Origin: Chara braunii
Taxonomy: Eukaryota > Streptophyta > Charophyceae > Charales > Characeae
NCBI GenBank assembly: GCA_003427395.1
Contig: BFEA01000099.1
Location: 3,037,982-3,065,114 of the forward strand
Length of the DNA: 27,133 nt
Reading direction: 5' to 3'
The translations under genes were made by a program, and so were the position numbers. Below the pieces are notes generated by a model, which was not told the DNA's origin, ran no database searches, and saw only the letters and a list, made by a program, of their open reading frames with translations. The stretch's first letter is position 1; every line of letters starts with the position of its first letter. This document shows positions 19,790 through 27,133 of this stretch, piece by piece.

Positions 19790-20527
19790 TTCTATCAAAA
19801 AGACCAGGAAGGTAAAATCTCCTATATAGTCATCACTAGAGCTACTCCCCCTCAGGAGTGGAAGGCCTACACACAAAAAACTGGATGGACATAATTTGAC
19901 AACATCAGTTGAATTACTAAGATGCCCCTGACTGAGTACTCTGTTCCAAAAGTGGTTACAGACTCCACTCTAGCAACACTACTTTACAAGCTAACATCCT
20001 CTATAAACGGTCTCCACAAATCCCAACCCTCAACCTATGCCCTATCTCTCCTGAATGGATTCATTTCTACATCTAGATTATCCTTGGGTGTCTCAAAGTG
20101 AAGGTAGGTGGCCTGCAATGGCTCCACCTTCACTCGAGTACACCGACATCTGCATGGTGCTTGAGCAAGGGTGTGGACATCAATACCACCTGCAATGCGT
20201 GTCCCCCCCCACACCACCCTCGAGGACTCACTATATCTATGGTGGGAGTTTGTCATGGCCCGAGGCTTTTGGGACGAGGTACGCTCAATTTGGCTGCACA
20301 TTTATGGCAGGGACACATATGTATGGCACAAAGACTGCATCATTACTGGCAGAGACAACACAAGTTTATGGGACAAGGCAACTAAAGAGATTCGCCTCAA
20401 GAGTCATCTCAGAGGCTTCCCGTGCCTTTGGAAGGCCCGCAGAAACGAGGCAGGAGTTTCCATAATGTTAATCAGCACGCTTCCTAATTGGGGGCTCAGC
20501 TCAGACATTCCACACGTACGACAATAG
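19790..20527 (+). pseudogene. Old LINE, part 3: zf-RVT C terminus
   Basis: LKVKVGGLQWLHLH (about 20093), then CLSKGVDINTTCNACP, is the zinc-finger region of a LINE (compare KITSLQWQILHRCLPTNNW and WCSRC in the younger copy). After a frameshift at the C-run near 20204-20212 it continues as TTLEDSLYLWWEFVMARGFW and IWLHIYGRDTYVW, open to 20527. The first part (19790-20075) is more degraded and assigned mainly by position. It carries on where part 2 ends, so the three parts are probably one element split by later insertions. Confidence 0.7.
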
Positions 20528-20590
20528 CAGCAGAATGGGTGTTCCTAAAGAAGAAACCTTCATCCCAGCAGACAGCAGCTGAGCAGTTAA

Positions 20591-20634
20591 ATCAGAGACG
20601 GAATGCCCCCACTCCTTGGGCATCCGTCTCTGAT
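20591..20634. repeat. Hairpin, 17 bp with one bulge
   Basis: ATCAGAGACGGAATGCCC (20591-20608) pairs with GGGCATCCGTCTCTGAT (20618-20634), with one extra A in the left arm and a 9-base loop. Confidence 0.85.
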
Positions 20635-21050
20635 ACGGTCAGACTTCAGTACTCCAAGTCCCTATGGGACCCTGTACAGCCCATCCCGGGCCAAAGGACC
20701 CGCATTCTCATATCTCTATACCCACCCATCACACCCCCTCTCAGTTCTTCTCACATTCAGTCCCCAATACTCTCACTCATAAGCCTGTGCAAGCTGTGCT
20801 TCCTCAGCTCTGTTCCACCGGAGTCCCATCCCACTACAGCACTTGTTTACCAGATCTTCTCTTGCTGTCTCTCCTAATCAGCAGTCCCAAATCTGAGCCC
20901 CCCTTAACCCTCCTGATCAGCAGTCTAGATTCTGCAGATGTGATGTTTCAACCATCGCAATTTCCCCCTCAGATGGAATAGACTCAGTGCAGTCCCTCTT
21001 TGGGTTTTCCATTTCCTTGCTGCTACGTAAGTTTGGGAATCATTCAACCA
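20635..21050. other. Unassigned sequence
   Basis: C/T-rich non-coding sequence, with two short overlapping frames (20488-20877, 20664-20981) that have no motif. Confidence 0.4.
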
Positions 21051-21053
21051 CCT

Positions 21054-21160
21054 CTTTTTTTTTCTTTTTTTTTTTCTTTTTTTTTAAATGGGAACAAGGC
21101 TCCAATCTATTCGTGGGGAGCAACACGTAATGGGAACCGGGCCCAGCGTCCCATATAGAA
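21054..21160 (+). repeat. T-rich tract plus dispersed repeat, copy B
   Basis: A broken poly-T (21054-21085) is followed by GGCTCCAATCTATTCGTGGG (21098-21117) and GGGAACCGGGCCCAGCGTCC. This matches copies A and C with several substitutions. Seen from the minus strand the unit would end in poly-A, as a SINE-like retroposon would. Confidence 0.7.
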
Positions 21161-21735
21161 ATATACATACAATTTTGAAAATTGAGATGCCTGGGCCATT
21201 CCTCCTTGAGATCATTTAGACTGAGTGTCCATCATTCATGCTCTGTCATCCTACGTTCGTAGTGCTACTTTGCAGAAAATAGCGTTTAAACTTTGGGGCA
21301 ACGGCTCCTGGGTCACACCTAGCGTTTGGAATAGTAGGACTTTAGCAGTTCTTGAAATAGGGCAAAAAAAACTGCCGCTAAATCTGCATTCGCGCCACTT
21401 CGGAAAAAAGGGCTGCAGTTTCAATTTTCAACCCTCCGCTAAACTTGCACAATTTCAAACTCAAACAATGACATCGGCGCCACTTTGTCTTTTCTTGCCT
21501 ATTGCGAACTTAAAAGGTGAGCCAGAAGCAGTTTCCCCTTAAAACTTTAAACCACCAGTACCTTTCCCATATGTCGGCCGCGGGCGGAGTCGGAGGCCTG
21601 AAACGAAAAGCGGGCCGCCGATTCGATTTATAAACGACGGGTCTCCCCCGCTCGGCTACAGTGTTACCCCGCGTGTCTTAGATTTTTCAAGCAGGGAAAG
21701 GTACTGGTGGTTGAAGTTCGTATTCTTTTATAACA
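21161..21735. other. Unassigned sequence
   Basis: No gene recognised. The 105-codon frame at 21225-21542 has no family motif. Confidence 0.4.
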
Positions 21736-21738
21736 CGT

Positions 21739-21865
21739 CCGGCAGTGTCACACTTTCGGTTTCGAAAGGTTAAAATTAAGACGGAATCGGGTTCGAAAGG
21801 TTAAAACAAGCCTGGCAGTGTCACACTTTCGGTTTCGAAAGGTTAAAACAAGCCCGGCAGTGTGG
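21739..21865 (+). repeat. Short tandem repeat with TTTCGAAAGGTTAAAA unit
   Basis: GGCAGTGTCACACTTTCGGT followed by TTCGAAAGGTTAAAA occurs at 21741 and 21814. A partial TTCGAAAGGTTAAAACAAG copy lies between (21792), and a third GGCAGTGT start is at 21857. Offsets are 73 and 43 bases, so the array is irregular. Confidence 0.8.
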
Positions 21866-22111
21866 GCAACGGAATTGGGTGTGGAGTTTGAAAACTTAAA
21901 GGGAGATCATATCTGTAAAAATGGCTGTGGCCTGGGCTGTCCGCACTGCACCGCCCGAAGCTGGAATTGTAATTGTCACGTCCACACTTTTTGGCAACTG
22001 TAGTGATGCTTTTGTTGCTCTTTTTGAACTCGGCCCGCGAGTTTCTTGCCTGAGTGTGATTTTGTTGCCCTTCTCAAACTCGTTTGTGCCATAACCGAAA
22101 CTACTCCAAAT

Positions 22112-22216
22112 AAAAATTTGGACCATTTCTCGATTTGTGCGCACTGTCCTTGCGCAGGGGCCATGCTAACTAACCCTCTGTGTATTGTTCCAATTTGAAT
22201 GGGTCTCCTGAGGGAC
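22112..22216 (-). ncRNA. U6: U6 snRNA-like sequence, probably a pseudogene
   Basis: The minus strand reads 5' GTCCCTCAGGAGAC, then AATTGGAACAATACACAGAG, TTAGCATGGCCCCTGCGCAA, GGA, and CACAAATCGAGAAATGGTCC, ending in AAATTTTT. This is the spliceosomal U6 snRNA from 5' stem-loop to oligo-T terminator, 105 nt against about 102-106 for the family. The catalytic AGC triad and most of the internal stem-loop are retained. The ACAGAGA box reads ACAGAGG, about four extra bases lie between it and the AGC triad, and the UGACACG segment is altered to CAGTGCG. No plant-type upstream element or TATA box is evident in 22217-22300. Recognition is firm; function is doubtful. Confidence 0.88.
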
Positions 22217-22392
22217 AGTTGAGCGACAGTTGTTGAAGTGTACACTCTTGCCTTGGCAGTCTTTTTTTTTTGTCCTGTGCCTCTCATACCAAATTTTCGC
22301 CCTGTCTGACACGGCCCGAATTGACTGCTGCCAGGCCTTTGTTATCAGCCTTGTTATTCTATGGAAAGGAGGCGCCGAGTGCATCCCATCAC
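22217..22392. other. Flank of the U6-like sequence
   Basis: No promoter elements of the plant U6 type were recognised in the 100 bases upstream (minus-strand sense). A T-run lies at about 22262-22270. Confidence 0.4.
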
Positions 22393-22675
22393 ATGGTACC
22401 ATCATGATACTCAAGCGGTCCCATCATCATGACACTCCATGGTCCCATCATTGACCGCCATGATGCCAAAATGGCCGCATCATGATTCTCAGATGCCTGA
22501 GGTCATTGGCCATTTCCAAACCTAAGGAAAAGTGCCATTGGCCATTTCCAGACCTGAGGGAAGGAGTCATTCATTGGCTGGCCTCTTTGGCCATTTCGAG
22601 ACCTCAGCAAAAGTGTCTTTGGCCATTTTCTGCCCTTAGCAAACGTGTCATTTCGCCATTTCCAGACCTAAGGAA
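22393..22675 (+). repeat. Degenerate ~32-bp tandem repeat
   Basis: GGCCATTTCCARACCTAAGG-type units start at 22508, 22540, 22589, 22621 and 22654 (offsets 32, 49, 32, 33). Upstream, GGTCCCATCATCATGACACT-like words recur between 22393 and 22460. Frames through it have no recognised product. Confidence 0.75.
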
Positions 22676-23069
22676 AAGCCCTAGCCGCCGATACTCTGTT
22701 TCTCGATCCAGTGAGAGATTGTGGGAAATCATGGACGTGACGTTACCCTTATAGCTAGCGGCGGAAGACATGTTGTGGGGTCCATGAACACCAGACTGCT
22801 AGGATCCATATCCCCCGATGTCGACCAAGTATACCTAAGGCAGTGGTGTCAGTGCTGAAAGCAACTGATTTTGAGAGGCGGACCCGTCGTACCGAGGGAG
22901 GTGCTTGTCAATGGTGAACGAGACGCATTTTGAACATTATCCACTTCCCTCTGCCGATTTGCATCTGATTCAGTAATGAAGATGAGCTTGGAGCAAAAAG
23001 AGCGAGCATCTTGAGGTGAGTCCTCTATGAGTCCGTCTTTTTTTTTCACTCAATTTGATCGGATAATTG
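22676..23069. other. Unassigned sequence
   Basis: No gene recognised. A GAG/GTGAGT splice-donor-like word followed by a pyrimidine run is at about 23010-23050. Confidence 0.4.
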
Positions 23070-23100
23070 ATCTTTCTTACTTTCTTTTCTTTCTTTCTTG

Positions 23101-23168
<68 letters not shown>
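23070..23168. repeat. (CTTT)n microsatellite
   Basis: A tetranucleotide tract with few interruptions (TACTTT, TTGTC near its left end). On the minus strand it gives a Lys/Glu/Arg repeat frame that is not a gene. Confidence 0.95.
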
Positions 23169-23239
23169 GTTGAAAAGAGCCAGCTTTGGACCGCTAGGTG
23201 GGATCGTAAGAGCACCTCCCCCTAGTGGCCCCCTGGCGG

Positions 23240-23306
23240 TTGGACCGATCTATTGGTGGGGGGCAGCACCTGCTGGAAACCGGGTCCAGCATCCCAGATA
23301 CAGACA
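23240..23306 (+). repeat. Dispersed repeat, copy C
   Basis: GATCTATTGGTGGGG, then CACCTGCTGGAAACCGGGTC and CAGCATCCCA, closely matches copy A and less closely copy B. It lies just 3' of the (CTTT)n tract, as copy B lies 3' of a T-rich tract. Confidence 0.75.
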
Positions 23307-23584
23307 GGATGTTTGATCAGAGGGAAAACTAGGGTGCTGTCACCGAGTCAGTTTGAAAATGCGCTTCAGTCACCATTTCGCGAATGTTGTGTCAAACCTA
23401 GAGAGGAAAATCGTGAATGTATACAACCCAGCTTTAGGGTCGGGTGGGGATGTGTTGTATTCGAGGGATGCCTGAACTGGATTTAAAACTGATTTAGAGG
23501 AACCAAGAACTTGAGGTGAGTGCTTTTTTCCTCTTTTTTCTTTTTCCCACACGGAGGATTAGCAAACTTCTGCGCGAGGTACCA
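23307..23584. other. Unassigned sequence
   Basis: No gene recognised. A second CTTGAGGTGAGT word followed by a T/C-rich run is at 23511-23545. Confidence 0.4.
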
Positions 23585-23661
23585 GCTGCTGCCCCAGCTC
23601 AGTTGGTACACCTCCTGAAATGTTGAAATACAGACCCAAGTTCGAACTCCGCTGGAAGCAG
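23585..23661 (+). repeat. tRNA-like sequence 4
   Basis: CAGCTCAGTTGGTA (box A-like) begins near 23595 and AGTTCGAACTCC (box B-like) is at 23639-23650. CTGCT at about 23586 can pair with AGCAG at 23656-23660. The anticodon arm is irregular. Downstream, GTCCCAC and GTGGGAC form an inverted pair around 23702-23743. It is probably a SINE head. Confidence 0.65.
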
Positions 23662-24450
23662 ATGAGTGAAATACTACAATTCTAAATTACCTGGAGCGTG
23701 GTCCCACTAGCAACGGGATAGGATAGAAACGAGGTTGTGGGACAGTTGAGTGACCCAAATCCTGCCGTGTAGTACTCGTGAGTGATCCCACGGTCAGTAT
23801 TTTACATGTATTACCCGAAAAAGTAAGATCTTTGTTCCCCTCCTCCTCTCCTTAACACTCACTGGGCATGCCCGTGCAAAGAAAGTGTCCCGCCAGAATC
23901 TTTTCAAATGGTTTGGGGGTGTGGCCAACCCCAAAAGAGGGTGGGGTCGGCCATAGGCCCACTGGATAGAAGATTTTCAGTATTTTTCTTGCTCTTGTGC
24001 AATTATCTCATTGGGTGGAGCCCTCCTTCAATCACGGAGTATATGGAGGGTGTCAGGATCACTGCTGACAGAAGTCGAGTTTATTGCAGAAAATGTGGCA
24101 GTTACTTCGTTCACTGTTGTTGCAACCACCACCATCAGATCATCTGTGATCTGATGGCTGGGAAGCACTCTGCAGCGATTTCCGGTGGCAGGTCTCTGTT
24201 TCTTTTTTTTTTTTTTGCCTTTCTCCTGTTTTCTCACCCCAGAAATTCATTTCGTAATGAACCTGTCAGCCCGCCGCCACTCAGTGTCACACTGGATAGG
24301 CCACACTCCTATCCGACTGCTAATGGGACCATGCTCCTGGGGCTGGCCAGGTTCTACGATAATATCTCAAGGCTCGCGCCCTTTTAAAGGAAAAAAGAAG
24401 AAAAGAAATAAAATAAAAGAGCTGCACAGGATATGGGCCTCGTTCCATAC
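23662..24450. other. Unassigned sequence with a hairpin
   Basis: No credible gene. The 159-codon frame at 23908-24387 crosses a poly-T and a perfect 11-bp hairpin (24132-24142/24147-24157, loop TCTG), and shows no family motif. Confidence 0.4.
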
Positions 24451-24835
24451 CACTTGAAATGTAAGGATCCTTACAAAATCATCGTTCCACAGCACCCTAA
24501 TAACGACGAAAACGAACTCCGGAGTGTTTCCACATTTTGAGGCTGTAGGGTCTGCCCTTAAAAAATAAGGGCGGCCCAGGCAAAACGACGGAAATCTCTA
24601 GGGAGCCGTCGGAGGTGACTTGAAATGTGAGGGTGGGCCCTTACAGATCGCGTCATTCGCGGAGGCTGTCGGCAATTTTTTTCGTTTCCTGACGAACCGC
24701 GTTTGTTCCTGGTCCAGTGTGTGGGCGACCATCCCTTCGGCGGGACATTGGCACCGGCGAGACCCGGTACCGGTGGATCCAGTGCCGTTGTGAGGCAGCG
24801 GTGGCCGTTGGGAGGGGAGGCACGACTTTCCGGAA
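24451..24835. other. Upstream flank with small palindromes
   Basis: TGTAAGGATCCTTACA (24460-24475) is a perfect 16-bp palindrome. GCCCTTA/TAAGGGC (24554-24572) is a hairpin. ACTTGAAATGT recurs at about 24452 and 24618. No gene recognised. Confidence 0.5.
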
Positions 24836-25106
24836 GCGGCAGGGGGGGGGCGGATGGCCGTTGGCAGGAGGTTATTCAAATACGAAATGTGCAGATCATT
24901 AGCGCCGTCCCTGCCAACGGCCAGTCGATGGAAGTTGACGGGACGAGAGGGCTGGACACAACACTCCCTCGGCGGCAGGGGGGCGGATGGCTGTTGGCGG
25001 GGGGTTATTCAAATACGAAATGTGCAGATCGTTAGCGCCGTCCCTGCCAACGGCCAGTCGATGGAAGTTGTCTGGACGAGAGGGCTGGACACAACACTCC
25101 CTCAGC
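24836..25106 (+). repeat. 133-bp tandem duplication, each unit with a hairpin
   Basis: Two units are offset by 133 bases (GTTATTCAAATACGAAATGT at 24871 and 25004). They differ by a G-run length change of three and a few substitutions. Within each unit GGCCGTTGGCAGG-type and CCTGCCAACGGCC sequences form a 13-bp inverted pair (24856-24868/24910-24922 in unit 1). It lies 100-370 bases upstream of the Myb/SANT-like gene and may sit in its promoter or 5' leader. Confidence 0.88.
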
Positions 25107-25207
25107 GGTGGCCGATCCATGTAAATAGCAACTGCGTCAGGAGAGGCGTTGTCATATTCCAAACTGCCTCCTTCGCTGCTTGTCTTCATCACGCCTGACG
25201 CGTGCGC

Positions 25208-26980
25208 ATGGCAGACCTCCTGTGGAAGACTGCTCTGCTGTCAATCCTCCTCGTCGCTTTGCTGATCGTGATTGTGGTCCAACTGTGCCAGTTGCTGAGG
25301 CAATGTCGGGCCCGTCCGCGGAAGAAGCAAACGAAGAAGGACTGTGGAGGACGCAGGGTGAGGAAGGGGATGGGCGATGATAATCTCCATGGCGGGCACA
25401 TGTATGGGATGGGGTCTGCCCCTACGAACGGCGTTCCCGACAGAATGCGCCAGCGATTCGACCCCGCATTGTACGCCCATCTGCCGAGTTACATGCAGCC
25501 CTTGCCAGATGACGAGGACTGGGTGCCGCCCCCTTCAACCCTCCCTCTCGCATGGGGGTCCACGCAGACCTCCTACGAGACCGGGGGCAGATCGGGTGAT
25601 CGTGGCACTGGGATGGGTCCGATGTCCACGTTGTTGACAGGAGGGGGGGGGGCGGGGGTGGATCCTTTGCAACTGCACTTGTCCCCGTCGTGCGGTATGG
25701 ATGCTTCAAGAACCGTCCTCGTGGAGCACAGCAGTCGGTCACAGGGCGGTGTGTCGGTGACAATGCAGGACGCCCGAGAAGACGGACCTCACACACAGCG
25801 GCCGGCGAGGTCATCGTCTGCATGCACGAGCAGCCATAGCCGACCGCCGGGCTTCACGACTCCTGTCGGCACTGGGGTTCCCCACGCTGTTGTGGACGGA
25901 AGAGTGACAACGGCGACTGCGGCAAAGTCCCCCCAAGTGATAGAGAGGATCAAAGCGCACTACTCAAGGATGCGTACAGACGTTCAACGCGATGATGGAG
26001 GTGACACTTGCGGTGACGGTGAGGATGTGGCGGAGGATTGCACGGACGACGACGATGAAAGCGACGATGATGGCGAGCCTGCGGTGAAGGAGCCGACATC
26101 GAAAGGGGGGAAGAATAAGGCAAGCAAGAGTCGTGCGAAGTCGAAGGCGAGGGAGAAAGGGGGGGGTGCAGATGGCGAGGGTGGGGGAGGGAGCACGCGG
26201 CAGAATTGGCATTTGGACGAATCGCTCGTCCTCGTTCGGTGCAAGAGGGACCTGGACGAGTATATGGCGAGCCAAGGCAGCAACTTCGCGCGGATGAAGA
26301 CGAAGACGTGGAAATGGAACGAGATAGCGAAGCGGATGGTGCATCAAGGTGTCACGAATAGAGATGGGGAATCGTGCATGAAGAGATGGGAGAACATTTT
26401 TGGGTGGTACAAAAAAATTTGGGACAGGGAAAAAGACTCGGGCGTGCAATCTTTTTTCGTGCTCACCTCGAAGAAGCGCAAAGAACTAGGCTTCAAGTTC
26501 GCGATGGATAGACAACTATATGATGCCATCCACGCAACAACCCCCAACAATCAGGCCATACACCCGCCTAATCTACATGACACCGGCGGACTGCCTCCAC
26601 AACAAGCGAATGAGGGTGATCAGAGCCAACCGCGAGGGCCGACAGCCGTGGGAGAGACGTCTGCGAGTGACAACATGGAGAGCGGAGCGGGGGACGGGTA
26701 TGGCAACAGATCTTCAGGGGGCACGCCTGCAGGGAAGCGGAAGAATGCGCGGCAGATGGCCTTCGATGCTGTCGCAAACGTGATGAAGACGCATTCGACA
26801 GCCGTGGCGGAGTCTGTGGATCGTGCCAGCAAGCGTCAATGTGATGTGTTGCAACGACAATGCGACATCATGGAGAGGGAGGCGAGGATGCAGGAGAAAC
26901 AATGCGAGGTGCTTGATGCGGGTCAGCGCATGTTATGCGATGCATTGCTCAAGATAGCATCCGCACTATCTCGGAGTTGA
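25208..26980 (+). CDS. Myb/SANT-like (trihelix-type) DNA-binding protein
   Basis: An intact 590-codon frame from ATG 25208 to TGA 26978-26980, with no intron needed. Residues 8-24 are a hydrophobic stretch (ALLSILLVALLIVIVV) followed by a basic patch. The next ~220 residues are Gly/Ser/Pro-rich. An acidic run lies at about 279-292 (TDDDDESDDDGE), then a Lys/Ser basic segment. A Myb/SANT-like domain at about 332-443 contains QNWHLDESLVLVRCKRDLDE, KTWKWNEIAKRM and CMKRWENIFGWYKKIW. The last 50 residues (538-590) have a heptad-like pattern, probably a coiled coil for oligomerisation. Such proteins are transcription factors or domesticated or active ORF1 partners of PIF/Harbinger transposons; no transposase is in the window. 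ATG 25370 (residue 55) is an alternative start that removes the hydrophobic segment and may be the true one, since a membrane anchor is odd for a nuclear protein. Confidence 0.85.
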   Translation: MADLLWKTALLSILLVALLIVIVVQLCQLLRQCRARPRKKQTKKDCGGRRVRKGMGDDNLHGGHMYGMGSAPTNGVPDRMRQRFDPALYAHLPSYMQPLPDDEDWVPPPSTLPLAWGSTQTSYETGGRSGDRGTGMGPMSTLLTGGGGAGVDPLQLHLSPSCGMDASRTVLVEHSSRSQGGVSVTMQDAREDGPHTQRPARSSSACTSSHSRPPGFTTPVGTGVPHAVVDGRVTTATAAKSPQVIERIKAHYSRMRTDVQRDDGGDTCGDGEDVAEDCTDDDDESDDDGEPAVKEPTSKGGKNKASKSRAKSKAREKGGGADGEGGGGSTRQNWHLDESLVLVRCKRDLDEYMASQGSNFARMKTKTWKWNEIAKRMVHQGVTNRDGESCMKRWENIFGWYKKIWDREKDSGVQSFFVLTSKKRKELGFKFAMDRQLYDAIHATTPNNQAIHPPNLHDTGGLPPQQANEGDQSQPRGPTAVGETSASDNMESGAGDGYGNRSSGGTPAGKRKNARQMAFDAVANVMKTHSTAVAESVDRASKRQCDVLQRQCDIMEREARMQEKQCEVLDAGQRMLCDALLKIASALSRS

Positions 26981-27057
26981 GATGGACAGGCCCCGAAGTC
27001 CCGAGAGAGACAGTCAGTTAGCGAGCGAGCGAGCGAGCGAGAGAGAGAGAGAGAGAG

Positions 27058-27133
<76 letters not shown>
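26981..27133. repeat. (CGAG)n/(GA)n microsatellite at window end
   Basis: After a short 3' flank, GCGAGCGAGCGAG repeats (about 27019-27040) lead into (GA)n, interrupted once by an A-run at about 27058-27064 and continuing to the edge. Confidence 0.95.

Noticed and set aside
21700-22675. CRISPR-like array
   Set aside because: Repeats are degenerate and irregularly spaced and the DNA is eukaryotic.
22970-23215. Lys/Glu/Arg-repeat frame on the minus strand
   Set aside because: Translation of the (CTTT)n microsatellite.
23908-24387. 159-codon frame with Cys/His-rich part
   Set aside because: No family motif, crosses a poly-T and a hairpin; Cys/His spacing does not match a known finger.
25180-25401. 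Short frames overlapping the Myb gene start
   Set aside because: Out-of-phase shadows of a 590-codon frame with a recognised domain.

Overview
This is eukaryotic nuclear DNA dominated by transposable elements and low-complexity sequence. I see no operons, no bacterial signals and only one protein gene that looks intact and host-like. A Ty3/Gypsy chromovirus, L1-type LINEs, a plant-like U6 snRNA sequence and a Myb/SANT (trihelix-type) protein with a coiled-coil tail all fit the green plant lineage. My best guess is a streptophyte alga such as Chara; that is inference from element style, not proof. Four positions are N (10077, 10824-10825, 11232, 11837), so the source is a draft scaffold.

Layout. 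1-1500: poly-A, a hairpin-dense segment, a 70-bp inverted repeat (594-917), and about 800 bases of nearly pure pyrimidine. 1500-2300: AT-rich leader with a repeated 45-bp motif. 2303-8701: internal region of a degraded chromovirus on the + strand: gag with a CCHC knuckle, then protease, reverse transcriptase, RNase H, DDE integrase and a C-terminal chromodomain. It carries eight in-frame stops and two frameshifts; LTRs could not be identified. 8702-13830: its 3' flank, GC palindromes, (CA)n/(GA)n microsatellites, a diverged 206-bp repeat and a 156-bp fold-back.

13830-20530: a nest of LINE pieces. An old, decayed LINE is found in three consecutive parts (13830-14733, about 15936-16610, about 19790-20520), all on the + strand and in collinear domain order. 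Between parts 1 and 2 lies a segment with three tRNA-like sequences and a 47-base poly-A. Between parts 2 and 3 lies a younger 5'-truncated LINE with a 2.38-kb open frame. The younger LINE is joined at its 5' end to a 197-bp inverted copy of the old LINE. 20530-24840: a U6-like snRNA on the minus strand, a fourth tRNA-like sequence, a three-copy dispersed repeat, small tandem repeats and a (CTTT)n tract.

24840-27133: a 133-bp tandem duplication, then an intact 590-codon Myb/SANT-like gene (25208-26980) and a terminal (CGAG)n/(GA)n tract. The genes do not form a pathway; the window records serial insertion and decay. The most informative signals are that all eight chromovirus stops are explicable as C-to-T changes at CG or CHG sites, and the fold-back structure at the 5' end of the younger LINE.
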